From the NCBI RefSeq assembly GCF_902459685.1, contig NZ_CABPSF010000004.1, positions 186,001-250,000 on the forward strand: a DNA stretch of 64,000 nucleotides, read 5' to 3'. The notes beneath the pieces were generated by a model, which was not told where the DNA came from, did no database searches, and saw nothing but the letters and a program-made list of their open reading frames with translations. Positions 55,744 through 64,000 of the stretch are shown one piece after another. A program made the translations under genes and the position numbers. The stretch's first letter is position 1. Every line of letters begins with the position of its first letter. This DNA comes from Pandoraea iniqua. Its GTDB lineage: Bacteria > Pseudomonadota > Gammaproteobacteria > Burkholderiales > Burkholderiaceae.

Positions 55744-56360
55744 CCGTTTCTTCCTGGTTAAGTGGCGACGCCACGATCTTTGAATTCTTATAGGCGCGCA
55801 TTTTGCCATCGTCATATTTCATTTCAAATATATTTCGTTTCCCTTATTAAATTTCGATGGATAAAACGATCGTTTGAAATTTCTCGCTTATTAATAAAAC
55901 AGACATCGAAGTATTGGTGAATACCCTTGGCTCGTTGAGGTAGGTTAGGTTTGCCGATAATCGTGCTTGACGCGCAAGGCAATGGTGCCTACCCTTGCGC
56001 AGAAATTAGTCAGGTGTCCGTCAGTTCATTCCGGGCATTCACGAATAAACGATGCTGCGGGCATTTCCGGAGCACGAAAGCAAAATTACAAATGGGTCTT
56101 TGCCGCATCGCTGGCGAGGACTTCGGGGGAAGTCAAATGAAAACGCAATACCAACGGGGCGAATCGGTATTCATACGACGGGTGTACTGCCCATCGGTCG
56201 GCCGCAATACATGTGTGTTGCCCAGCCTGTCTCAAATACCCACGCGACAAGTCCTTCCCGATTGATCTGAGCCAGCGAACGCCGCGAGTCAGCACTCGCG
56301 GTCTTCGCGTGCGTGCCCGCTTCTCATGCCCGCGCGTGACAAGCCAGTGCCCTGCCGCTC
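55744..56360. other. AT-rich divergent regulatory region (no gene)
   Basis: This 617-base gap separates the leftward collar operon from the rightward giant autotransporter. The 120 bases from 55801 are only 29% G+C (35 of 120), in sharp contrast to the rest of the window. They contain the 8-bp inverted repeat ATTTCAAA (55821-55828) / TTTGAAAT (55873-55880). The remaining 440 bases toward the autotransporter show no convincing gene; they are a long leader or promoter region. Confidence 0.7.
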
Positions 56361-59300
56361 ATGCGTGTCGGCTCCCCGCCAAGTCATTTGCTTCTCTCCC
56401 GGTTCGCCATGTTGCCTAGTCTTCAATTTCCTCTCGAGTCCGTACGCCGTCGGTCATCTGTGGCGCCCGTCGCTTGGTTTCACTGGCTGCGTGCGCTGCT
56501 GACGCTGCTGGTGTTGTTCACGGCGTCGTCGTCGGCCTGGTCGCAGGCATGCGTCACATGGACGCCCACGCCAGCGCAGCTCTCCGGCGGAACCTACCGT
56601 TATCAGATGCCAGTATTTGGTGCGTGCGATCCGTCGGCCAATGGGCTGTACACCACGTCAAATGGCAACATCGGTAATCTCACCGCCGCCGATGGCTCGA
56701 TCTTGACCGTCGATCTGAGCGATCCCAGTTTCGACACACTGGTCTTCACGCCAAAGGCAAACACCACGCAGACCTCGTGGTCATTTACGTTGTATCAACA
56801 GGGTGGCGCACCGTCCGTCGTGGCCATCAAAATCGCCGCGGGCACCCCGTCGCTCACCAGCGTGACGCCATCCTCCGGCCCAACAACCGGCAACCAGAGC
56901 GTCACGCTCTCCGGTTCAAACTTTGCGCTCGGCGCGACCGTTAAATTTGGCGGAACGGCCGCGACCGGCGTTGTCGTGAACAGTACGTCGTCGATTACGG
57001 CGACCACGCCTGTTCACTCAGCGGGCCTTGTCGACGTTGTCGTCGACACGACGGGCACTGGCGGCGGAGGGGGCGGGTCGTCTACGCTGACGAACGCCTA
57101 CACCTTCAACCCGCCTCTGCCAACAGTCACCTCGCTCGCCCCGAGCGGGGGGCCGAACAGCGGCGGTACGGCCGTGACGATCACCGGGACCGGCTTTCTC
57201 GGGGCCACCGGGGTCAACTTCGGCGCAAGCCCCGGGACAGGTGTTGTGGTGCTGAACGATACGACGATCGTCGCGACATCCCCTGCCGGGACGGCGCCAG
57301 TCGATGTCACCGTCAGCACCAGCGCTGGCACCAGCGTGGTCAACGCGCCGGGCGACAGGTTCACGTACACACCGACGGTGACGGGGGTATCTCCGTCGTC
57401 GGGTCCCCCCAGCGGCGGTGTATCGGCAACGATCACCGGAACCGGCTTTACCAATGCCACCTCGGTGACCTTCGGGTCGACCGCTGCGCTGCCCTATACC
57501 ATCATGAGCGACACCACGATCACGGTGTCGAACGTGCCCGCCGGGACGGGTACTGTCGACGTGAAAGTGACCAACAGCGCCGGCACGAGCGCAGCTAACG
57601 CGAGCGACCAGTTCACCTACCGCGCGGCGCCCGTCGTGACCTCGGTGACACCGAATGCCGGTGCGCCAAGCGGCGGAGCGAGCGTCAGGATCCAAGGTTC
57701 GGGGTTCAGCACCGGCGGCGTGCCTTCGGTCAAGTTCGGCAGTACGTCGGCGCCGAGCTTTACCCTCGACAGCGATACGCAAATCACCGTCACGTCTCCC
57801 GCGGCGGCAGCGGGCACCGTCGACGTTACGGTCACCAACAACAATGGCACCAGCGCGACCAGTGCCGCCGATCAGTTCACCTACGTGGGCGTCCCTACCG
57901 TGACATCGCTCGGGACGAAGGAAGGCCCGCTCGCCGGCGGCACGACGGTGACGATCAATGGGACTGGCTTGAAGACAACGACCGCAGTGGCGTTCGGCGC
58001 GGTCAGTGTGCCCTTCACGGCTGTCAGCGACACGCAGCTCACGGTGACATCGCCTGCGAACGCGAGCGCAGGCGTCGTCGACATCGTTGTTACCACGCAG
58101 GGGGGCACCAGCGCGACCAGCAGCGCCGATCAGTTCACTTACATGGCCCTGCCCACGGTGACGAGCATCGCGCCGACGTCCGGCGCGGCCGGCGGAGGTA
58201 CGACCGTGGCCATCAACGGCAGTGGCTTCACCTCCGCGGCAACGGTGAGTTTCGGTGGCACGGCGGCGACGAATGTCCAGTTCGTGAGCGCATCCCAGCT
58301 TACGGCTCGCTCACCCGCTGGCACGGGCACCGTCGACGTGAGGGTCTCGACCACCGGCGGCACCAGCGCGACCAGCAGTAACGACCAGTTCACGTATCGG
58401 CCGGCGCCGGCGATCTCCGGCCTCTCGGTGACCGTGGGGTCTCCGGCGGGCGGCACGCAGACCAAGATTACGGGCACCGGATTTACCGGCACGACCAGTG
58501 TGACGTTCAACGGCTCACCGGCGACGACTTTCAATATCGACAGCGACACGCAGATCACCGTGACATCGCCTGCCGGCTCGGCGGGAACTGTCAATGTCGT
58601 GGTGACCACGCCGAATGGCACGAGTGCCGTCGGTCCATCGAGCCAATTCACCTACGCGGCGCCACCGACGGTTTTGAGTTTGGGGCCCACTACCGGCTCA
58701 ACGGCGGGTGGCGATTCGGTCACGATCACGGGCTCGAATTTCTACAACGGGGTCACAACAGTCAAGCTCGGTGGTAACACGGCAACGATCACCGCGATCA
58801 GTTCGACCACGATCACGATCACGACACCGGCGGGCTCGCCAGGTGCGGCAACGCTCACGGTCGATACGCCCGGCGGAACCTCCACGACAGGTGGCGCCTT
58901 CACCTATGTCGCGGTGCCTGTCGTGACTTCGCTTTCCCCGGCGTATGGGTCGACGAGTGGAAGCACCCCCGTGACCATCTCGGGCAGCGGTTTCACGGGG
59001 GCGACAGCGGTGAAGTTCGGGGCGACGGCCGCAGCCTTCACGGTCAATAGCGATTCGCAAATCAGCGCGACGGCACCGGCGGGTACCGGGGTCGTGGACG
59101 TGCGCGTGACGAACCCAGCGGGCACGAGCGCCATCGTGACGGCGGACAATTACACCTACGCCGGTTTGCCAACGGTGTCATCGGTGGCGCCGGCCTACGG
59201 GCCAGTGGCCGGCAGCACGACCGTGACCATCAGCGGCACGAATTTCATCCCCGGCGTGACGGTCGTGATGGTCGGCGGTCAATTGTCGAACAGCGTGACG

Positions 59301-62039
59301 GTCAACAGCTCGACGTCGCTGACGGCCACGGTACCGGCGGGCACGGCAGGCGCTGCCAACATCATCGTCACGACGCCGTTGGGCAGCAAGACGCTGGTCG
59401 GCGGCTATACCTACTACGCGGCGCCCGCCGTCACGTCGATTTCGCCGACGAGCGGCCCGGCGAGCGGCGGGACTTCCGTCACGATTACGGGGACGGGCTT
59501 TAACAATGTGACGAGCGTGTCGTTCGGCGGCACGTCCGGCTCGAACATTACGGTCAACGGCACGACACAAATTACGGCAACGGCGCCGGCGGGCTCGGGC
59601 GTCGTCGACGTGCGCGTGAGCGCCGCTGGGGGGACGAGCCCCGTTACGGCGGCGGACCAGTTCACTTATCTCGGCGCGCCTACGGTGACCAGCGTCACCC
59701 CCAATACCGGCCCAACGACGGGGGGCACGGCCGTGACCGTCACGGGCACGGGGTTCACTGGCGCCACGGCGCTCAAGTTCGGTGCGGTTGCCGGGTCCTC
59801 TGTCACCGTCGTCAGCGCAACGCAGATCACCGCGGTATCGCCGCCGGGCACGTCGGGTGTGACCAACATCACGGTGACGACACCGAATGGCACGAGCAGC
59901 ACCACACCTGCCAATCAGTTCACTTACACGTCACCGGTTGCGGTCGTCCTGACACCCGCGACATTGCCGACGCCAGTGGCCGGGCAGGCCTACAACCAGA
60001 CGATGTCGGCGTCGGGCGGCACCTTGCCGTACCGATTTACCGTGACGAGCGGTGCATTGCCGGCGGGGTTGACGTTGAATCCCACGACGGGGGCGCTTAC
60101 CGGTACGCCGAGCGCCACGGGGACCAGCACGTTCACGATTTCGGTCACCGATGCCAGCACCGGACCGGGCACGCCGCTGACCGCCTCGCAGAGCTATACC
60201 TTCAACATCACGGCGCAGGCCGCATCGGCACCGGCGATCGATGTGAAAGCGTTGTCCAACGCCCCGATCACGATTCACGCGACGGCGAACGCCGTGGGCG
60301 GCCCGTTCACCCGCGTGGCCATCGTCACGCCGCCCGCCAGCGGCACGGCGGTCGTCACCGGTGAAGACATCGTCTACACCCCGGCGGGCAATACGAATGG
60401 CGTGGTCACGTTCGCCTACGCGCTCACTAACGCCGCGGGTACTTCGGCACCGATTCCCGTCACGGTGACGGTGCAGGCGGTGCCGGTGACGGCGCCCGGC
60501 TTGCAGGCGAGCGTCAGTGCCAACGAGGCGACCAATATCGACATCACGACGGGTGCGACCGGTGGCCCGTTCACGGCCGCGAACGTCATTGCGGTCTCGC
60601 CCGCGAATGCAGGCACGGCCACCATCGTGGCGGTTGCCGGTGCAGCACCGGCGAGTGCGGGCGGCGTTCAGCGGCTTCGCGCTGCCGTGGTCGCACCCAC
60701 GCAGTACAGCGTGCGCTTCGTGCCGGCGGCAGCCTTCGCGGGCATGGCGGTGATCACGTACACGTTGTCCAACGAGAACGCCACGTCGGCGCCCGGCACG
60801 TTGCAAGTGACGGTTGCGCCACGTAAGGATCCGTCGACGGACCCGGACGTGACCGGTCTTATCGGGGCGCAGGTGGAAGCGGCACGCCGCTTCGCCACGA
60901 CACAGATCGGCAACTTCAACCAGCGTCTCGAAGCGTTGCACGGCAAGGGGCGTGCGCCGTCGAGCAACGGCCTGAATGTGGTACTGCCGTCGCCGGATCG
61001 CGATCGCAATGTGTCGCGCTGTCAGGATGTCGTGGGAATCTCCGAGCGCGACGCGTGTCTGCGGGGCGATGTGAGCCCGCTGGCGCTCAACAAAGCGAAG
61101 AGCCTCGACGTGCGCGACAAGAGCGGGGGGTCAAGCGGGGTCGGTACGGGCGACAGCAGCGTGCCTGATTTGCCGGGTGAGGGGGCTAACGACGACAAGC
61201 GTTTCGCGTACTGGACGGCCGGTTCGGTGGACTTCGGTTTCGCCAATATGGCCGCCAATTCCGCCGCGCAGCGCTCGGGCTTCAAGTTCACGACGGGCGG
61301 TGTCACGCTCGGTGCCGACTATCGGTTGTCCGACCAGTTGTCGCTCGGGGCGGGGGTTGGCTATGGGCATGACGCGACCGATATCGGCAGTTCGGGCACG
61401 CGCAGCACGGGCGATAGCTACAGCGGCGCGTTGTATGCGAGCTTCCGTCCGATCCCGACGTTGTTCGTCGATGCGGTGGCGGGCTTCGGGACGCTGAACT
61501 TCAGCTCGCGCCGTTGGGTCATCGATGCGAACGACTTCGCGAGCGGCAAGCGCAGCGGTCAGCAGTTCTTCGGCTCGCTGTCGGCGGGTTACGAGTTCCG
61601 CAACGACGACTGGCTGTTCTCGCCGTACGGACGTCTGACGGCGTCGCGCTCCACGCTGGACCAATACAGCGAAACCGGCGCCGGGCTGAACGCGCTCACG
61701 TACTTCAAGCAGAACGTGAACACGTTGTCGGGCACGCTCGGTGTGCGTGCCGGGTTTGCCAAGGCGACGCCGATCGGTACCTTCTCGCCGTACATCCGGG
61801 TGGAGTTGCAGCACGACTTCAACGGCCAGAGCATGGCCGGGCTGGCGTATGCCGACATCGCGGGCAGCGGGCCGGTGTACTTCGTGCCGGGCAGCCCGTA
61901 CGGCAGCGATCGTGTGCAGGTCGGGTTCGGTTCGAAGCTGCGCTCCGGCGTGCTCGTCTTCGGGCTGGATTACAGCGTGACGACGGGGATGGGCGGCTTG
62001 CAGCAAGGCGTGCGACTGACCTTCACTGCGCCATTCTGA
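56361..62039 (+). CDS. Giant IPT/TIG-repeat autotransporter
   Basis: Predicted type V secreted surface protein of 1892 residues. A long signal peptide (hydrophobic core LRALLTLLVLFTASSS, cleavage near AWSQA) is followed by about twelve IPT/TIG immunoglobulin-like repeats from residue 160 to 1190, each about 85 residues with P-x-VTS-x3-P-x-G, GG-x-VTITG-x-GF and x-FTY landmarks. A putative-Ig (He_PIG-like) domain and two cadherin-like segments lead to a linker with two cysteines. An autotransporter beta-barrel follows (about 1611-1892), ending in the outer-membrane signal ...LTFTAPF with terminal Phe. ATG 56409 is an alternative start. A surface adhesin is likely by analogy; ligand unknown. 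Confidence 0.9.
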   Translation: MRVGSPPSHLLLSRFAMLPSLQFPLESVRRRSSVAPVAWFHWLRALLTLLVLFTASSSAWSQACVTWTPTPAQLSGGTYRYQMPVFGACDPSANGLYTTSNGNIGNLTAADGSILTVDLSDPSFDTLVFTPKANTTQTSWSFTLYQQGGAPSVVAIKIAAGTPSLTSVTPSSGPTTGNQSVTLSGSNFALGATVKFGGTAATGVVVNSTSSITATTPVHSAGLVDVVVDTTGTGGGGGGSSTLTNAYTFNPPLPTVTSLAPSGGPNSGGTAVTITGTGFLGATGVNFGASPGTGVVVLNDTTIVATSPAGTAPVDVTVSTSAGTSVVNAPGDRFTYTPTVTGVSPSSGPPSGGVSATITGTGFTNATSVTFGSTAALPYTIMSDTTITVSNVPAGTGTVDVKVTNSAGTSAANASDQFTYRAAPVVTSVTPNAGAPSGGASVRIQGSGFSTGGVPSVKFGSTSAPSFTLDSDTQITVTSPAAAAGTVDVTVTNNNGTSATSAADQFTYVGVPTVTSLGTKEGPLAGGTTVTINGTGLKTTTAVAFGAVSVPFTAVSDTQLTVTSPANASAGVVDIVVTTQGGTSATSSADQFTYMALPTVTSIAPTSGAAGGGTTVAINGSGFTSAATVSFGGTAATNVQFVSASQLTARSPAGTGTVDVRVSTTGGTSATSSNDQFTYRPAPAISGLSVTVGSPAGGTQTKITGTGFTGTTSVTFNGSPATTFNIDSDTQITVTSPAGSAGTVNVVVTTPNGTSAVGPSSQFTYAAPPTVLSLGPTTGSTAGGDSVTITGSNFYNGVTTVKLGGNTATITAISSTTITITTPAGSPGAATLTVDTPGGTSTTGGAFTYVAVPVVTSLSPAYGSTSGSTPVTISGSGFTGATAVKFGATAAAFTVNSDSQISATAPAGTGVVDVRVTNPAGTSAIVTADNYTYAGLPTVSSVAPAYGPVAGSTTVTISGTNFIPGVTVVMVGGQLSNSVTVNSSTSLTATVPAGTAGAANIIVTTPLGSKTLVGGYTYYAAPAVTSISPTSGPASGGTSVTITGTGFNNVTSVSFGGTSGSNITVNGTTQITATAPAGSGVVDVRVSAAGGTSPVTAADQFTYLGAPTVTSVTPNTGPTTGGTAVTVTGTGFTGATALKFGAVAGSSVTVVSATQITAVSPPGTSGVTNITVTTPNGTSSTTPANQFTYTSPVAVVLTPATLPTPVAGQAYNQTMSASGGTLPYRFTVTSGALPAGLTLNPTTGALTGTPSATGTSTFTISVTDASTGPGTPLTASQSYTFNITAQAASAPAIDVKALSNAPITIHATANAVGGPFTRVAIVTPPASGTAVVTGEDIVYTPAGNTNGVVTFAYALTNAAGTSAPIPVTVTVQAVPVTAPGLQASVSANEATNIDITTGATGGPFTAANVIAVSPANAGTATIVAVAGAAPASAGGVQRLRAAVVAPTQYSVRFVPAAAFAGMAVITYTLSNENATSAPGTLQVTVAPRKDPSTDPDVTGLIGAQVEAARRFATTQIGNFNQRLEALHGKGRAPSSNGLNVVLPSPDRDRNVSRCQDVVGISERDACLRGDVSPLALNKAKSLDVRDKSGGSSGVGTGDSSVPDLPGEGANDDKRFAYWTAGSVDFGFANMAANSAAQRSGFKFTTGGVTLGADYRLSDQLSLGAGVGYGHDATDIGSSGTRSTGDSYSGALYASFRPIPTLFVDAVAGFGTLNFSSRRWVIDANDFASGKRSGQQFFGSLSAGYEFRNDDWLFSPYGRLTASRSTLDQYSETGAGLNALTYFKQNVNTLSGTLGVRAGFAKATPIGTFSPYIRVELQHDFNGQSMAGLAYADIAGSGPVYFVPGSPYGSDRVQVGFGSKLRSGVLVFGLDYSVTTGMGGLQQGVRLTFTAPF
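56843..59935 (+). repeat. Twelve tandem IPT/TIG-coding repeats
   Basis: About 255-260 bases per unit, in frame and diverged at the DNA level but sharing short blocks such as those encoding VTITG, TSPAG and DQFTY. The array could expand or contract by recombination between units. Confidence 0.85.
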
Positions 62040-62084
62040 GCGATGAGGGGGCTGGGTCGATAAGCCCGTAGCACCTGTAGAACG

Positions 62085-62118
62085 AGAAAGGCCAGCCCGT
62101 GAGGCTGGCCTTTTTTCG
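62085..62118. terminator. Bidirectional terminator after the autotransporter
   Basis: Perfect 10-bp stem AAGGCCAGCC/GGCTGGCCTT with a 5-base loop and a run of six T. It ends the autotransporter gene and may also end the convergent small gene. Confidence 0.93.
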
Positions 62119-62119
62119 T

Positions 62120-62452
62120 TTAATCCAACGCAGGTTCTTCCGCGACCTTCCGTTGTTGCAACCGGCGGAAGAAGGCGGCGTTGTGAACGTCGGCGACGTC
62201 GAACACGCTATCGGCGGCGCGCATGACGGCGGCATTGAACAGCATGCGCGTCTCTGCCTGACAGGCTGCCGTGCCACCTTGCGCCGCGACCTGTCGGGCA
62301 ATTTCACCGATCATCGCGCGCTTGATGACGTCGAACGAGGCGTCCGGGTGTCCGTCGAGATGATTCATGTGGGCGAGCAGCATTCCCAACACCTGCGCGT
62401 GAACGAGTTCGGCGGCCCGTTGCTCCATGGCCAGTACGTCATTTTCAGTCAT
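62120..62452 (-). CDS. Hypothetical protein, 110 residues
   Basis: I do not recognise this family. From ATG 62452 it encodes a soluble, mostly helical protein (MTENDVLAMEQRAAELVHAQ at the start), with one cysteine (ACQAE) and no signal peptide or membrane segment. GGGG lies upstream of the ATG at near-normal spacing; a longer in-frame start is unsupported. It is convergent with the autotransporter and divergent from the chemotaxis gene. Coding status is supported by length, third-position GC and isolation between clear signals, but function is unknown. Confidence 0.65.
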   Translation of the reverse strand: MTENDVLAMEQRAAELVHAQVLGMLLAHMNHLDGHPDASFDVIKRAMIGEIARQVAAQGGTAACQAETRMLFNAAVMRAADSVFDVADVHNAAFFRRLQQRKVAEEPALD

Positions 62453-62623
62453 GAGTACCCCCGATGAACGATAAGTTGTGCGAAGGGAAGCGATGCCAGC
62501 ATAGCACCGCCGGTGGGGCCTCGCTCGCGGCCACATGGACGCCACATTGACGCCGCCCGTGAGATTTCCCCGGGATTTCCGCGAAATGGCGCTCCCCTTT
62601 TTGGCAGGTTTCGGGTTAACACC

Positions 62624-62650
62624 TAAAGTTTCGCCGGGTCTGGCCGTAAG
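62624..62650 (+). promoter_or_regulatory. Sigma-28 (FliA) promoter of the chemoreceptor gene
   Basis: TAAAGTTT (62624-62631), exactly 11 bases, then GCCGTAAG (62643-62650). This matches the FliA consensus TAAAGTTT-N11-GCCGATAA perfectly in the -35 element and closely in the -10. The leader would be about 90 bases and contains the hairpin GAACCGG/CCGGTTC (62678-62703). Confidence 0.85.
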
Positions 62651-62746
62651 TCATGAGGTGGAACCTCCCACCTAGTGGAACCGGTGGCCTGGGGCGCCGG
62701 TTCTGGTCTTTGAACTCCTAGCCGCAGGCCTGCCAGTCCATTCAGC

Positions 62747-64000
62747 ATGACAGTATCTTCGCTTAGAACACGGATCATCCTGATCGCGTGTGCCACCGTC
62801 GTCGGTGCGCTGATTCTCTCCGGCATTACTACCTACCTCATCGTGCGCACCAGCATGATGTCGACCATTTCCAACACGCTCGACGCCGTGGCGCGCGGCA
62901 ACACCCTCGCCGTCGAGCGCTGGGCGGCAGCCAAGGGCCAGTCGGTCGTCGGCACGGCAGCCGCCGTCGAAAAGGGCGAGCAGGGCGTTGCGCTCACCAA
63001 GTTGCTTGGCACAACCAACGGCTTCCCGATCTCGAGCATCGGCTGGAGCGACAAGTCTTACTTCTCGAGCGGCCCCACGCCGCCCGACTACGATCCGACG
63101 GCACGCCCCTGGTACAAGGGCGCCACCGGCGCGGGCAAGCTGACGGTCGTCAAGCCGTACGCCGATATCGCTTCGGGCAAGCTCTACGTGTCGTTCGCCG
63201 CGCCGATTCTGCGTGACGGCCAGACGCTCGGCGCGGTGAGTGGCGCCGTGCCGCTCGACGCCGTGCAGGAAGTCGTCAAGGCCGTGCATCCCACGCCGTC
63301 GAGTCTCGCCTTCGTGGTCTCGCGCGACGGTCTCGTGATTGCCCACCCCGACGAGAAGCTGATGCTCAAGCAGTCGAGCGATCTCGCACAAGCCCTCACG
63401 CCCGACGCACTCGCCAGCCTCGAACGCGCCAAAGACCCGATGGAAGTGCAGTTGGGCGGCGACGCCAAGCTGCTCAAGGTGCAGCCGGTGCCGGGCACCG
63501 ACTGGCTCTTCGTGGTCGCTCTCGACAAGGCCGAAGCTACCGCGGGGCTGTCGCAAGTGCTTAGCGCGACCATCGTCACGCTGATCGTGCTTACGCTGTG
63601 CGCCATCGGTATCGCGAGCTTCTTCACGTCGCAGGCGTTCAAACGCCTGTCGCAAGTGCGCGACGCGATGGACACCATCGGCTCGGGCGGCGGCGATCTG
63701 ACGCGCCGCCTCGATGTCGTCGGCAACGACGAAGTGGCCCATATCTCGCGATCGTTCAACGCGTTTGTCGACAAGATCAGCACGGTGATGATCGACGTGC
63801 GCTCCGGGGTGCATGGCATGACCTCGGCGACGAGCGAGATCGAAATGGGTAATCGCGATCTGTCGCAACGCACCGAAGCATCGGCAGGCACGTTGCAGGA
63901 AACGTCGGCTGCCCTGACCGAGCTGACGGCCAGCGTGAAGCAGACGGCCGAAGCCGCCGAGCACGCGACGCGTCTGGCCAACGACGCGAGCGAAGCCGCT
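62747..64000 (+). CDS. Methyl-accepting chemotaxis protein (truncated by window end)
   Basis: Inner-membrane chemoreceptor; 418 residues are visible and the frame is open at the window edge. A first membrane helix (about 8-34) is followed by a periplasmic Cache-type sensor domain (ISSIGWSDKSYFSSGPTPPD, DPTARPWYKGA) and a second helix (about 274-297). A HAMP linker (QAFKRLSQVRDAMDTIGSGG) and the start of the signalling coiled coil (MGNRDLSQRTEASAGTLQET) follow. The ligand is unknown; PWYKGA-type dCache domains often bind amino acids or organic acids. The sigma-28 promoter upstream places it in the late flagellar and chemotaxis regulon. Confidence 0.94.
   Translation, partial: MTVSSLRTRIILIACATVVGALILSGITTYLIVRTSMMSTISNTLDAVARGNTLAVERWAAAKGQSVVGTAAAVEKGEQGVALTKLLGTTNGFPISSIGWSDKSYFSSGPTPPDYDPTARPWYKGATGAGKLTVVKPYADIASGKLYVSFAAPILRDGQTLGAVSGAVPLDAVQEVVKAVHPTPSSLAFVVSRDGLVIAHPDEKLMLKQSSDLAQALTPDALASLERAKDPMEVQLGGDAKLLKVQPVPGTDWLFVVALDKAEATAGLSQVLSATIVTLIVLTLCAIGIASFFTSQAFKRLSQVRDAMDTIGSGGGDLTRRLDVVGNDEVAHISRSFNAFVDKISTVMIDVRSGVHGMTSATSEIEMGNRDLSQRTEASAGTLQETSAALTELTASVKQTAEAAEHATRLANDASEAA

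Noticed and set aside
55953-55960. GCCGATAA, a perfect sigma-28 -10 element, upstream of the autotransporter
   Set aside because: No TAAAGTTT-like -35 element lies at 10-12 bases; the sequence there is GTTGAGGT, so the match is probably chance.
55951-56265. A 104-codon open frame in the long leader before the autotransporter
   Set aside because: It starts with TTG, has no ribosome site, looks like no known family and has poor composition for a gene; most likely chance.
56843-59935. Tandem repeats as a CRISPR array
   Set aside because: The units are about 255 bases, in frame and encode IPT/TIG domains; there are no short identical repeats with unique spacers and no cas genes.

Overview
This window is about 64 kb of high-GC, gene-dense chromosomal DNA from a betaproteobacterium. 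It is most likely a member of the Burkholderiaceae in the Burkholderia/Pandoraea group. The evidence is the order DUF2782 - thrB (aminoglycoside-phosphotransferase fold) - BPSS1780-type membrane protein - uvrD, the yqeY-dnaG-rpoD block, an RpoD with a long Lys/Ala-rich N-terminal tail, and general codon use. Genus is inferred, not proven. No IS element, integrase, CRISPR array, rRNA or plasmid function was seen.

Layout. 0-9.1 kb: alaS, an MFS carrier, a class II aldolase-like protein with a 4-oxalocrotonate tautomerase, a threonine aldolase, a ClC-type antiporter (reverse), a Nudix hydrolase and tusA. 9.2-17.9 kb: galU and valS (reverse operon), uvrD (forward), then a reverse run of DUF2782, thrB and BPSS1780. 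18.2-30.3 kb: a YeeE/YedE transporter, a LOG-family protein back to back with polA, a type II NADH dehydrogenase, a Tat-exported dienelactone hydrolase-like protein, a ZIP metal transporter that seems to start at AUC, a 3-mercaptopyruvate-type sulfurtransferase, an EamA exporter and an orphan Rieske oxygenase. 30.4-35.0 kb: the isoprenoid operon xseB-ispA-dxs with a strongly structured ispA-dxs spacer, then folE2 with a structured leader. 35.0-43.0 kb: tsaD (reverse), a HI0933-type flavoprotein that is probably leaderless, yqeY, dnaG, rpoD and a tRNA with anticodon CAU that resembles tRNA-Ile2.

43.0-54.1 kb is accessory metabolism and regulation: EamA with a divergent AraC regulator, cupin and AhpD-like genes divergent from a MocR regulator, a Crp/Fnr regulator, RidA with an HPPD-like dioxygenase, an acyltransferase of lower GC, an orphan sulfonate-type binding protein, and a Tat-exported agmatine deiminase divergent from a LysR regulator.

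54.1-62.0 kb is the most distinctive region. Three tandem phage-tail-collar (microcystin-dependent-protein-like) genes read leftward, away from an AT-rich patch. A giant 1892-residue autotransporter with about twelve IPT/TIG repeats reads rightward from the other side. The window ends with a small unknown gene and a truncated methyl-accepting chemotaxis protein preceded by a near-perfect sigma-28 (FliA) promoter, which implies a motile, flagellated cell.

The core genes cover translation fidelity (alaS, valS, tsaD, tRNA), replication and repair (polA, uvrD, dnaG, xseB), transcription (rpoD), isoprenoid precursors (ispA, dxs), folate/queuosine entry (folE2) and threonine metabolism (thrB, ltaE). 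The most promising leads for new biology are the collar-triplet/IPT-TIG locus, the structured RNA before dxs, the folE2 leader and the AUC-initiated ZIP gene.
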